DNA of 64,000 bases from positions 186,001 through 250,000 of the forward strand of contig NZ_FRCL01000004.1 of NCBI RefSeq assembly GCF_900142885.1, in the 5' to 3' direction. The DNA comes from Flavobacterium xinjiangense. Its GTDB lineage: Bacteria > Bacteroidota > Bacteroidia > Flavobacteriales > Flavobacteriaceae. Position 1 is the first letter of the stretch. Each line of letters opens with the position of its first letter. Of the stretch, positions 55,476 to 64,000 are shown one piece after another. A model generated the notes under the pieces. The model saw only the letters and a program-made list of their open reading frames with translations. It was not told the DNA's origin and did no database searches. The position numbers and the translations under genes are program-made.

Positions 55476-56822
55476 CTATTTTCTTTCGTTTAAAACCTCT
55501 TGAATTGCATTTTCAATCACATCCATTCCTTCCTGCAATTGTTCGTCAGTGATAACAATTGGAGGTAAAAAACGAATACAATTGGTGTACAATCCTGCTC
55601 TGATTAAAATTAATCCATTCGCAACGGATTTTTTGATTACTGCCATAGCAAAATCCATATCAGGCTCTTTGGTTTTTTTATCTTTTACAAATTCAACTAC
55701 CAACATGGCCCCTATTCCACGAACATCACCAATACAAGAAAATTTATCTGCCATAGCATTTAATCGTGTTCTGATGGCATCTCCCACATGAACTGATTTT
55801 GCTAAAAATTCTGGTGTATTAATTTCTTTGACAGTGGCAAGTGCAGCCACTACAGCAATTGGACTTCCTGAATACGTTCCTCCAACACCTCCTAAATGGG
55901 GTGCGTCCATCATTTCTGCTTTACCTGTTACGGCACTAATTGGCAATCCTGACCCAATGGATTTTGCCATCGTTACCATATCCGGAATCACTCCGCTGTG
56001 CTCGATAGAAAGGAATTTTCCAGTTCTACCGGCTCCAGCCTGAACCTCATCGGCAATAAAAACGATACCGTGTTCATCACAAACTTTTCTAATTTTTTCC
56101 AAGAAACGCTTTGGCACAGGAATAAAACCACCTTCCCCTTGAACAGGTTCTATAATAATTGCCGCAACCGAAGACGGATCTACGTGTGAAATTAAGTTCT
56201 GATCGAAACGTTCGATACAAAAATCAATATATTCCTCTTCTGTGAAATTATCTGGTTTGCGATATACATTTGGAGAATGAAAACGATAAATATCCTGAGC
56301 GTAACTCCCAAATCCTTTTTTAAACAAAGCATATTTACTGGTTAAACTCAACGTAAGTAATGTTCTACCGTGATAAGCCCCTTCAAAGCAAATTACTGCA
56401 GGACGTTTTGTGTAATATCTTGCAATTTGCACTGCATTTTCAACCGCTTCAGATCCGGAACACGCCAATAACGTTTTCTTAGGAAAATCACCCGGAGTAA
56501 TTTTGTTAAGCAGTTCTGCAAATTCTAAATACGGTTCAAAAGTAGTAACCAATGCACCCGTATGCAGGTATTTATCCATTTGGTCTTTTATAGCATCAAC
56601 AACTATTTGAGGTCTGTGACCTAAATTCACCATCCCAATTCCTCCAGCAAAATCGATTAATTGGTTTCCATCTACATCCCACACTAAAGCACCTTCAGCC
56701 TTTTCAACAACCACTTCGGTAGATTTTCCTAAACCGGCAGGTAAAGCAGCAGCTCTTCTTGCTAACATTTCTTTGCTCTTTGGTCCAGGAATTTCTGATA
56801 CTTTTTTAATTTGAGTTCCCAT
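55476..56822 (-). CDS. Class III omega-aminotransferase, GabT-like (second copy)
   Basis: A 448-residue PLP enzyme. Motifs: FAGGIGMVNLGHR, CSGSEAVENAVQIAR, FEGAYHGRTLLTLSL, EPVQGEGGFIPV, ADEVQAGAGRTGKFL and MAKSIGSGLPISAV with the PLP Lys. Its sequence is closer to classical GabT than the enzyme at 52028, so this copy is the better candidate for GABA:2-oxoglutarate transamination. It lies 15 bp after a GNAT gene and 30 bp before the amidohydrolase. Confidence 0.9.
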   Translation of the reverse strand: MGTQIKKVSEIPGPKSKEMLARRAAALPAGLGKSTEVVVEKAEGALVWDVDGNQLIDFAGGIGMVNLGHRPQIVVDAIKDQMDKYLHTGALVTTFEPYLEFAELLNKITPGDFPKKTLLACSGSEAVENAVQIARYYTKRPAVICFEGAYHGRTLLTLSLTSKYALFKKGFGSYAQDIYRFHSPNVYRKPDNFTEEEYIDFCIERFDQNLISHVDPSSVAAIIIEPVQGEGGFIPVPKRFLEKIRKVCDEHGIVFIADEVQAGAGRTGKFLSIEHSGVIPDMVTMAKSIGSGLPISAVTGKAEMMDAPHLGGVGGTYSGSPIAVVAALATVKEINTPEFLAKSVHVGDAIRTRLNAMADKFSCIGDVRGIGAMLVVEFVKDKKTKEPDMDFAMAVIKKSVANGLILIRAGLYTNCIRFLPPIVITDEQLQEGMDVIENAIQEVLNERK

Positions 56823-56837
56823 TTTTTTATTTTTATT

Positions 56838-57515
56838 TTAATTCTGTTTTTTATTTTCTAAATATTTTTTCAAACTATAATCTTCATCAACAGGTAAATA
56901 CATCAAGATACTTGCAAAACCAGATTCAGGATCATTTATATAATTATATAAAGGCTTTATCCATCTAAATCCTGATTTTCGCTGTGGCGTGACGGTTGGA
57001 TCGGCATATTTATTTATTTCTAATCCATAACAATATTCTTCAATTGTCATTTTGTCTTTTACTTTTCCGTAACCAATTGTCATTCCTGCAATGATCTGAC
57101 CTATTAGTCCTAGATTTCGACAAACTTCCAGACGAGCCTTATACATTTCTTTAGAAAGACCCAAACCACGATATTCCGGTAACACTCCCATGTCAATTCC
57201 GTACATCCAATCTCCCTCGGGCCTATGGACTTTGGTTAACCATAAATTATCTGTCTCTTCTAGGAACGTACTGTCATGCTCCGGAAAATAACATCTAAAG
57301 GTACTTGCAGAAGCTATAATTTTTCCGTCCTCTTCAATTACTAATTGTCCTTCAGGAAATATTTTTATATGATTGGCAAAATGATTTCTATTCAATATTT
57401 CAGACTCATGCAAAGTTGGATAACATTGCGACTGTACGTACTCCATCTGAATGACATCGTCTAATGTAGCATTCCGAATTATAAATTGATTTTCAAAAAT
57501 ACTTTTGCTTATCAT
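56838..57515 (-). CDS. GNAT-family N-acetyltransferase (paralogue)
   Basis: A 225-residue acetyltransferase with DWMYGIDMGVLPEYRGLGLSKEMYKARLE (acetyl-CoA loop RGLGLS) and IAGMTIGYGKVKDKMTIEEYC, clearly related to the GNAT at 49868. Its last Gly in the loop is replaced by Ser. Acceptor unknown. Together with the aminotransferase 15 bp downstream it repeats the GNAT + aminotransferase composition of the other half of the operon. Confidence 0.85.
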   Translation of the reverse strand: MISKSIFENQFIIRNATLDDVIQMEYVQSQCYPTLHESEILNRNHFANHIKIFPEGQLVIEEDGKIIASASTFRCYFPEHDSTFLEETDNLWLTKVHRPEGDWMYGIDMGVLPEYRGLGLSKEMYKARLEVCRNLGLIGQIIAGMTIGYGKVKDKMTIEEYCYGLEINKYADPTVTPQRKSGFRWIKPLYNYINDPESGFASILMYLPVDEDYSLKKYLENKKQN

Positions 57516-57525
57516 ATTTTTACTT

Positions 57526-59052
57526 TTAAATTACATATCCGGCTATTAAATATAAAATTGATGACACTCCAAATATTACTAACTGATATGGAAATTGTGA
57601 AATCCCATGTTTCATCATATCTATTTTACATGATTGCGCCGTAAGCACTCTGTTATCAGAGAAGAAACAAGCCGCAGCTCCCCAAACCGTTCCAGATGCC
57701 AATGCACCTTGGGTAAGCCAAAAATCAGCTCCTAATGTGCGTGATAAAATAGCAGTAGTTGGAACTAAAATCGCATATATTCCCCAGTTAGAACCTGTAG
57801 CCCAACAAATCCATGCTACTAATGCAAAAACAACAAAAGGAAGTGTCGCATGATTCAACCAACTAATTCCTTGTAATTTCTCTGCTACAAATTCATTAAA
57901 ACCCAATCCGTTTTGAACATCTTTTAATAAATAGGTCATTCCAAGAACTACTAACACAAAAGTGATTGATTCCATCCCTTTGACAAAGTTGTTTGAAATT
58001 TTATTAAATTTTATGACTCCTAATACTAAATAAAACAAATAGGTAAATACACAAGCTGTTGCTATTCCGCGAAGGGCATCAATACTGCTGAAAATCGATT
58101 CAGAAGAAAAAGTTAAACTACCCCAATATTCCGAATCATACGGATAAGGAAAAATGGTACACCAAATTAAAATAACCAAAGGCAAAATAAAATAGACCAA
58201 CTTCCCTTCTCTTGCTGGTTTTTTCTTCACTTTTACAACTTCAGGATCAATTATCTTCACACTCGCTTCAGCTTCCTTGATTGCTTTTGAATCCGGTATC
58301 AATTGAAATACCACTAAAGCTCCCAGAATTAATGAAATCCACGCTGAAAAATTATAAGGAATTGTTCCTAAAAATGCTTCAATAGGACTTGTTATAACCT
58401 TTCCTGCACTATTCAAAACTCCTCCTTGAATAGCCGCTATTTGAGTTCCATAAAAAATAGTCCAAGTCGAAATAGGAAATATTATTGTCAACGGTACACA
58501 AACAAAACTCAAAACCAATGCTAATTTCTCTCTTGAAACACCAAATTTATCTGTAATAGGTCTCATCGTATTACCAATAGACAGTGCACTTAAATAATCA
58601 TCCAGAAAAAAGAAGAAACTTAAAAAATAAGTCATAATTAATGACTGCTTTTTATTTTTAACGTGATTCTCAGAGTATCTGCCTACAGCATTTATTCCTC
58701 CAGAAGCAACTAATAATTGTACAAATGCACCATATAATATACATACTAAAATAACCCATATTAAACCTTGATCATGAGCGTCTCGGGAAATCGATGAAAA
58801 CATCCCGTCAAACATATTAAGAGGAAAAATCATTCCTTGTCCTTCTGGAAAAAATTCTTTCGATCCACCTTGCATAGCCAATAACACAAAACCAACAGCG
58901 CATCCTATTATTAAGGGTTCCAATGCTTTTCTTGTCATTATTGCAATTCCTAATACCGTAAATGCGGGAACTAAAGCGTGCCAATTGATAAAATAACAAA
59001 GTCCAGCCAGAAATAGTAAGGCGACTCCAATAATAGTTGAGATTGATTTCAT
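57526..59052 (-). CDS. NhaC-family membrane transporter
   Basis: A 508-residue inner membrane protein with about 11-12 helices. SFFFFLDDYLSALSIGNTMRP near residues 150-170 is the acidic core of NhaC-type transporters, and SNWGIYAILVPTTAIL and SDNRVLTAQSCKIDMMKHGIS lie in the second half. NhaC members exchange sodium for protons or amino-acid-like solutes. As first gene of an amine/amino acid degradation operon it is a likely uptake system for the substrate (inference). Confidence 0.87.
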   Translation of the reverse strand: MKSISTIIGVALLFLAGLCYFINWHALVPAFTVLGIAIMTRKALEPLIIGCAVGFVLLAMQGGSKEFFPEGQGMIFPLNMFDGMFSSISRDAHDQGLIWVILVCILYGAFVQLLVASGGINAVGRYSENHVKNKKQSLIMTYFLSFFFFLDDYLSALSIGNTMRPITDKFGVSREKLALVLSFVCVPLTIIFPISTWTIFYGTQIAAIQGGVLNSAGKVITSPIEAFLGTIPYNFSAWISLILGALVVFQLIPDSKAIKEAEASVKIIDPEVVKVKKKPAREGKLVYFILPLVILIWCTIFPYPYDSEYWGSLTFSSESIFSSIDALRGIATACVFTYLFYLVLGVIKFNKISNNFVKGMESITFVLVVLGMTYLLKDVQNGLGFNEFVAEKLQGISWLNHATLPFVVFALVAWICWATGSNWGIYAILVPTTAILSRTLGADFWLTQGALASGTVWGAAACFFSDNRVLTAQSCKIDMMKHGISQFPYQLVIFGVSSILYLIAGYVI

Positions 59053-59225
59053 TGAGTTTTGGTTTTTGGTTAATAGAATAATTTAAACTGGTCAGTTTTA
59101 AATTTTCACTTAAAAATAAATTTTATTCGACTTGTAAATAAATTAATAATTAAGTGATTATTTTGTAAATCTAACAATAATTTTAATACTCACAAAAAAT
59201 ATTATTATTTTTTTAATAAAAAGTG

Positions 59226-59233
59226 TATATTTG
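59226..59233 (+). promoter_or_regulatory. -7 promoter element for mmsA (TATATTTG)
   Basis: Exact TAnnTTTG match 22 bp before the ATG at 59256, in the 203-bp divergent region between the transporter and mmsA. The rest of the region is AT-rich and may hold Lrp sites that cannot be recognised by eye. Confidence 0.6.
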
Positions 59234-59255
59234 AAAAACTAAAAAAAGTATAGTT

Positions 59256-60713
59256 ATGGTATTTGATGAAGTAAGAAACTTTATAAATGGGGAGTTTAAA
59301 TCAGGTAACTCCAGCAAAATTCATACAGTTATATCGCCATTAGACGGTAAGGAATTAACTACTTTCAATGAATCTACGATGGACGATTTGAATGAAATTA
59401 TTGATTTTGCAAAAAAAGCGCAAAAAGCCTGGCAAAAAGTTACCTTAAAAGAAAGAGTACAAGTATTCTATAAATACAAGCAGTTATTGGAACAAAATAG
59501 CACTGAACTAACCGAAATTATTTATCAAGAAAACGGAAAAATTCACGCGGAAGCTAAAGCCGAAATTGACAAAGCAATTGAACTGACCGAATTTGCCTGT
59601 TCGCTACCTCAGTTTGTAACTGGAGAAAATATGGAAGTCAGTAAAGGAGTTTACTGTTCTTCCACTAAATTACCCTTAGGAATTGTCGCTTCGATTGTTC
59701 CTTTTAATTTTCCAACTATGGTTCCGCATTGGACCATTGTAAATGCCATTGCATTAGGAAATGCTTTTATTTTGAAACCATCTGAAGCGGTACCAATCAG
59801 CAGTCAATACACCGCAAAACTATTAAAAGAAGCTGGACTTCCTGATGGCTTATTCAATATCATAAATGGTACACAATCTACCGTTGAGAATTTGTGTGAT
59901 CATCCAGATATTAAAGCCATAACCTTTGTAGGTTCTACAAAAGTGGCAAAAATAGTGTATCAAAGAGCCAGTCAAAATTTGAAACAAGTTTTAGCTCTTG
60001 GCGGAGCAAAAAACCATATTATTCTGCTTCCAGATGCGCATCCCGATATGGCATCATCTAATATTGTGGCTTCTATGAGTGGATGCGCAGGACAACGATG
60101 TATGGCAGCGGCTACTTTGATCGCCGTCGGAAATTGCGATGCGATACTGGACAAATTAATTGATGATGCCAATAAAATTCAATGCGGTACAACATTGGGT
60201 GCTGTAATTTCGAAAGCTGCCAAAGAAAGGATTGAGTCATATATCACTGAAGCGGAACAACAAGGCGCCAAAATCGTTTTGGATGGCAGAAATACGATAG
60301 TTCTAGGGAAAGAAAATGGTTTTTATGTCGGGCCAACGATTATTGACTTCGCAACTGCTGATATGAAAGTTGCAAAAGAGGAAATATTTGGACCAGTTCT
60401 AACCATTGTTCGTGTTAATACAATTGATGAAGCTTTAGCAATTGAAAATTCCAATCCTTATGGAAATGCGTGTTCCGTGTTTACCCAAAGCGGCGGTTTA
60501 GCCAATTACGTAACCGAAAATGCTTCCGCAGGAATGTGCGGAGTAAATATTGGAGTTCCTGTTCCCAGAGAACCTTTTGGTTTTGGCGGATGGAATGAAT
60601 CGAGATTTGGTTCAGGAGATATTACGGGGAAAAGTGCTATTGGCTTTTTTACGAAAGAAAAGAAAACAACCACCAAATGGAATCCTGAAGCAGGAACCAA
60701 CTGGATGAGTTAA
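59256..60713 (+). CDS. mmsA: CoA-acylating (methyl)malonate-semialdehyde dehydrogenase
   Basis: A 485-residue enzyme of the MmsA/IolA branch of aldehyde dehydrogenases. PFNFPTMVPHWTIVNAIALG, FVGSTKVAKIVYQRA, ALGGAKNHIILLPDA and SGCAGQRCMAAATLI are its diagnostic motifs; the general-base Glu of other ALDHs is replaced as expected (GGAKNH). It converts malonate semialdehyde (or methylmalonate semialdehyde) and CoA to acetyl-CoA (propionyl-CoA) and CO2. The aminotransferase downstream (73-bp gap) fits a beta-alanine route. Confidence 0.93.
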   Translation: MVFDEVRNFINGEFKSGNSSKIHTVISPLDGKELTTFNESTMDDLNEIIDFAKKAQKAWQKVTLKERVQVFYKYKQLLEQNSTELTEIIYQENGKIHAEAKAEIDKAIELTEFACSLPQFVTGENMEVSKGVYCSSTKLPLGIVASIVPFNFPTMVPHWTIVNAIALGNAFILKPSEAVPISSQYTAKLLKEAGLPDGLFNIINGTQSTVENLCDHPDIKAITFVGSTKVAKIVYQRASQNLKQVLALGGAKNHIILLPDAHPDMASSNIVASMSGCAGQRCMAAATLIAVGNCDAILDKLIDDANKIQCGTTLGAVISKAAKERIESYITEAEQQGAKIVLDGRNTIVLGKENGFYVGPTIIDFATADMKVAKEEIFGPVLTIVRVNTIDEALAIENSNPYGNACSVFTQSGGLANYVTENASAGMCGVNIGVPVPREPFGFGGWNESRFGSGDITGKSAIGFFTKEKKTTTKWNPEAGTNWMS

Positions 60714-60786
60714 AAGATTTTCGAATAATGATTAACGATTTTTGATTTCAGATTTTTGAGAATTGAAAAATGTAAAAAAAATTAAA

Positions 60787-62118
60787 ATGACTAAAGAACA
60801 AATAATAAGTGACAGTAAACAATACAGCCTGTTTACTTGGGTGGCCCAAAAAAATGTAAATCCTATTCCAATTGAAAGAGCCGAAGGCGTTTACCTTTAT
60901 GAAGTAGGCGGAAAAAAAATCATCGATTTTTCGAGCGGATTAATGTCGGTGAATATCGGTCATGGCGATCAGCGGGTTACTGCAGCCGTAGTCGAGCAAA
61001 TGCAAAAAGTGAGTTATGTTACGCCTTCTTGTACGACCGAAATTAGGGCTCAGTTAGCTAAAAAACTAGCAGAGATTTGTCCAGGCGATTTAAACAAAGC
61101 TTTTTTTACGCTGTGTGGTGCTTCATCCATAGAAAACGCCATAAAATTAGCCCGTTTGTATACTGGAAAACATAAAATATTTGGCAGATACAGAGGCTTC
61201 CACGGAAATTCATCAGCGAGTATGACTGTAGGTGGCGATCCAAGAAAACAATATACTGATGCACAGCAATCGACTAATATTTTTCATTTGGACGATCCTT
61301 ATGATTTTTATGGATTAAGTGATCAAGATGAAGAAACGAGATTAAAATGGAGCCTGGATTCGGTAGAAAGAATCATTCGATATGAAGGAGGACATACGAT
61401 TGCAGCCTTTATTTTTGAAGGCGAAAGCGGTTCATCCGGTTGCCTTCATTATCCAAAAGGATATTTAAAAGGAATTAAAGCATTGTGTGAAAAATATGAA
61501 ATTCTATTTATTGCTGACGAAGTAATGAGTGGTTTCGGTCGAACCGGAAAATGGTTTGGTTTTGAACACAGTGAGATCATTCCAGATATGATTTGTATGG
61601 CAAAAGGTTTGACTTCCTCTTACCTCCCCTTAGGTTGCTTAATGGTTTCAGATAGAATTGCAGCAAAATATGAAGATTCCCCTTTATGGTTAGGATTGAC
61701 TTACAATTCGCATCCGGTTTCTTTAGCGGCTTCGCTGGCGGTAGTCAACATTTACGAAACTGACAATTTGATTGAAAACACCAATAAAATGGGTGCTTAT
61801 ATAGAGAAACGCATCAACGAAATGCGTGAAAAGCATCCGTCTATAGGTGATTTCAGAAACAAAGGATTATTGGGTTGTTTAGATGTTATAAAAAGCAAAG
61901 AACCATACCAACTAATGGCTCCTTTCAACGCTAATGCTGCCGAAATGGAAGTTATGAATAAAGTGGGTGCCAAGTTAAGAGAGCTAGGATTATATACTTT
62001 TGTTCGCTGGGGTTATATTTTTATAGCACCACCATTAATGATTAACGAAGCTCAAATCGATGAAGGATTAGCAATTATTTCTGAAGCTTTAAAAATAGCA
62101 GACGAGCACATGAACTAA
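60787..62118 (+). CDS. Class III aminotransferase, beta-alanine/taurine-type
   Basis: A 443-residue PLP enzyme. The start is the ATG at 60787; an upstream TTG (60763) would add eight Lys-rich residues and is less likely. Motifs: FSSGLMSVNIGHGDQRV, CGASSIENAIKLARL, GRYRGFHGNSSASMTV, FEGESGSSGC, ADEVMSGFGRTGKWFG and CMAKGLTSSYLPLG with the PLP Lys. The pattern differs from GabT and is closer to beta-alanine- or taurine-pyruvate aminotransferases. Adjacent mmsA would take up malonate semialdehyde, its expected product. Confidence 0.87.
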   Translation: MTKEQIISDSKQYSLFTWVAQKNVNPIPIERAEGVYLYEVGGKKIIDFSSGLMSVNIGHGDQRVTAAVVEQMQKVSYVTPSCTTEIRAQLAKKLAEICPGDLNKAFFTLCGASSIENAIKLARLYTGKHKIFGRYRGFHGNSSASMTVGGDPRKQYTDAQQSTNIFHLDDPYDFYGLSDQDEETRLKWSLDSVERIIRYEGGHTIAAFIFEGESGSSGCLHYPKGYLKGIKALCEKYEILFIADEVMSGFGRTGKWFGFEHSEIIPDMICMAKGLTSSYLPLGCLMVSDRIAAKYEDSPLWLGLTYNSHPVSLAASLAVVNIYETDNLIENTNKMGAYIEKRINEMREKHPSIGDFRNKGLLGCLDVIKSKEPYQLMAPFNANAAEMEVMNKVGAKLRELGLYTFVRWGYIFIAPPLMINEAQIDEGLAIISEALKIADEHMN

Positions 62119-62127
62119 TATATTTTT

Positions 62128-62171
62128 CCTATAAGAAAGAATAAAAATATTTAACAACTCTTTCTTATAGG
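62128..62171. terminator. Inverted repeat, probable bidirectional terminator
   Basis: A 13-bp perfect repeat CCTATAAGAAAGA/TCTTTCTTATAGG with an 18-base spacer and flanking T-runs on both strands. It lies between convergent genes ending at 62118 and 62180. Confidence 0.65.
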
Positions 62172-62179
62172 AATTTTTA

Positions 62180-64000
62180 TTAAAGACCTGCGGCCTCTGT
62201 TTTGTGTTTATTTTTGTTATTTACAACAAAAGACTCATCTAATAATTCAAATATTTTCTCTCGTTTCAAAGGTTTTGTAATATAATTTTTAAAACCTAGA
62301 TTCAGTATCATTTCTTTATCCTCTGCTGAAGAGTACGCCGTTTGTGCTATTACAATTAAATCTGGATTCGTTTTTTTAATGATTGCAAAAGCATCTAAAC
62401 CATTCATAACCGGCATTTTGACATCCATAAAAACCAAATCAATATTTTTATTTACTGCGCAAATATCAACCGCTTCTTGCCCGTTATTTGCTCTAATAAT
62501 TGTATAATTTCTTAGTTCTAAAATTTTCTTTAATAATAAGAAGTTTATATTATCATCCTCAGCAACCAATATCGTTTCATTTCCTGAATTACGTTGAAAA
62601 CAAGCATTAGTCTTAGTTTTACTTTTTCTTTCCGATTCATCCAAAACTAATGGTATTTTAAATGTAAAAGTTGAACCATTACCAAATGATGATTTTACAG
62701 AAATTGAACCTCCTAACATTTCGATATATGCCTTAGAAATAGCAAGGCCCAATCCTAAGCCATTTGATTCAGCATGAAAATGATCCTCAACTCTTAAAAA
62801 TCGATCAAATATTGCCTTCAGATTTTTTTCGTCAATTCCCCTTCCGGTATCTTTTACTGTAAAAACCACGGTTCCATCACTTTCGTTTATTTCATAACCA
62901 AAAGATATAGAACCGCGATCTGTGAATTTAATTGCATTTGCTATTAAATTCACAAGAATCTGTTTTAACTTAACGACATCTGTAATTAAATACTTCTCAA
63001 TTGGATGAGCACATTCAATAACAAAAAAATTAATTTGTTTTTCTTTTGGAATGGTGACTTTTATGGTTTCATACAATTCGTGAATGCATTTATTAAGATT
63101 AATCCCTTTGTATTTGGGCTTAATTTGAAGAGCATCAATCTTCGACATTTCAATAAGATCTTCAATAATTGAGACCAAATTAGTGCCGCTTCTATTAATT
63201 ATTCTTAAATACTCTGCTTTATCATTTTCCTCTAAATCAGGATTATTCAACAAATCACTAAAACCAACAATAGCATTCATTGGAGTTCTGATTTCATGTG
63301 ACAAATTAGCTAAAAAAGAAGATTTTAGTTTATCACTTTCCTCCGCCTTGTGTTTTGAAATCTCTAATTGCGTTCTTTGATTGCTATTTTCTTCAAAAAG
63401 ATTACCAATATACCCAAATTCTCCTTTTATTCTTTTTAAACTACCAATGGCAAATAGACTTCCTGTTTCTAAAATACTGGTAATTAATTTTAAAGGATTA
63501 TATACCCAACGTTTGGTGAAATAAAGACAAATGATAATATTAAATAGTGAAGCCAGTATAACGACAAAAAGAATTTCTTTTGTGTTTTTAAAATTTAGAT
63601 TAAAAACTCTTTTAAAAGTTAATTGCGATACTACATTATTTTTGTAATCTTTAAGGTCTAAATCTACGTTTACAACATCTTCTCCTGAAGCGTTTGTTTG
63701 ATTTTCATTCTTCAAACTTGTTTTAGAGCTGCTAATCAGATTTAGATTTTCCAAAAATTGTTTATCTAAAAGTCGAACCATAAAAAAGTAGCCCGAAGGG
63801 TTCGATTTAGTCTTCTTTGGGTCGTCTGAAGGATGGATTGTTGCGCCAAAAACCTCGACTATTCCTTCCGGAATCCGCAAATAAAACCGAGTGATTTTAG
63901 ACTTATAAAGTTGCGACATTACCTCTTTTTGAATAAAATCATTTGTTTTAATCTTAGAAGAAACTGTTTTGCTAATCAAATTATTGTTTAAATCATAAAC
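62180..64000 (-). CDS. Hybrid sensor histidine kinase/response regulator (partial)
   Basis: About 606 codons of a hybrid kinase that runs off the right edge; the codons beyond 63979 are open and continue the same domain (VYDLNNNLIS), so the true start is outside. Order in the visible part: an extracytoplasmic sensor domain, a membrane segment (EILFVVILASLFNIIICLYF), a HisKA domain with LSHEIRTPMNAIVGFSDLL, a HATPase domain (NLIANAIKFTD, VKDTGRGID, GLGLGLAISKAY), and a C-terminal receiver with VAEDDN and phosphoacceptor Asp in LVFMDVKMPVMNGLDA. No DNA-binding domain. Input unknown. Confidence 0.9.
   Translation of the reverse strand, partial: VYDLNNNLISKTVSSKIKTNDFIQKEVMSQLYKSKITRFYLRIPEGIVEVFGATIHPSDDPKKTKSNPSGYFFMVRLLDKQFLENLNLISSSKTSLKNENQTNASGEDVVNVDLDLKDYKNNVVSQLTFKRVFNLNFKNTKEILFVVILASLFNIIICLYFTKRWVYNPLKLITSILETGSLFAIGSLKRIKGEFGYIGNLFEENSNQRTQLEISKHKAEESDKLKSSFLANLSHEIRTPMNAIVGFSDLLNNPDLEENDKAEYLRIINRSGTNLVSIIEDLIEMSKIDALQIKPKYKGINLNKCIHELYETIKVTIPKEKQINFFVIECAHPIEKYLITDVVKLKQILVNLIANAIKFTDRGSISFGYEINESDGTVVFTVKDTGRGIDEKNLKAIFDRFLRVEDHFHAESNGLGLGLAISKAYIEMLGGSISVKSSFGNGSTFTFKIPLVLDESERKSKTKTNACFQRNSGNETILVAEDDNINFLLLKKILELRNYTIIRANNGQEAVDICAVNKNIDLVFMDVKMPVMNGLDAFAIIKKTNPDLIVIAQTAYSSAEDKEMILNLGFKNYITKPLKREKIFELLDESFVVNNKNKHKTEAAGL

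Noticed and set aside
1..64000. Integrated element or genomic island
   Set aside because: No integrase, transposase, attachment repeats at the tRNA-Glu genes or sharp change in base composition was seen.

Overview
The window looks like a chromosomal segment of a Flavobacterium-like bacterium (Bacteroidota). The evidence is AT-rich DNA, promoters with the flavobacterial -7 element TAnnTTTG, a TonB-dependent receptor with a carboxypeptidase-like N-terminal domain, three proteins with C-terminal type B type-IX-secretion sorting domains (FTPNGDGYND), PAS-type kinases paired with single-domain CheY proteins, and a Flavo-1-like RNA. Most genes are chromosomal core or lineage-conserved. I see no insertion sequence, phage, integron or CRISPR array.

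Layout. 1-3.4 kb (minus): the N-terminus of a membrane histidine kinase running off the left edge, a secreted protein and a TonB-dependent receptor. The last two share an unusual promoter with two LytTR-like boxes 21 bp apart and exactly 33 bp from the -7 element. 3.5-9.1 kb (plus): sugar acetyltransferase, VOC protein, ClC-type channel, HPP membrane protein, pRiA4b ORF-3-like protein, nucleoid-associated protein and a small CxxC protein. 9.4-18.7 kb: a GAF protein, a convergent HD-PycTM membrane protein, a giant lipoprotein joining a metallophosphoesterase, a kinase-like region and an Omp85-type barrel, a propeller-like lipoprotein, and a second kinase-like protein. 19-23.1 kb: PAS kinase, CheY protein, ABC transporter pair. 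23.1-33.4 kb: three large type-IX-secreted proteins in a row.

33.5-45.7 kb is largely housekeeping: typA, a second PAS kinase/CheY pair, rpsT, three tRNA-Glu genes, proS, a Tyr/Gly-rich lipoprotein, a FadL-type outer membrane protein, a Flavo-1-like RNA, rimO, a small secreted protein and a lipoprotein amidase. 45.9-47.0 kb encodes an OmpL-like porin.

47.5-62.1 kb is a catabolic region. Ten minus-strand genes with small gaps or overlaps (NhaC-type transporter, GNAT, class III aminotransferase, amidohydrolase, Lrp regulator, second aminotransferase, aldehyde dehydrogenase, second GNAT, succinate-semialdehyde-type dehydrogenase, outer membrane barrel) diverge from a methylmalonate/malonate-semialdehyde-type dehydrogenase and a third class III aminotransferase. 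The gene set would fit uptake and degradation of omega-amino compounds such as putrescine/GABA to succinate and beta-alanine to acetyl-CoA, perhaps through N-acetylated intermediates. That pathway assignment is inference. The window ends inside a hybrid histidine kinase.
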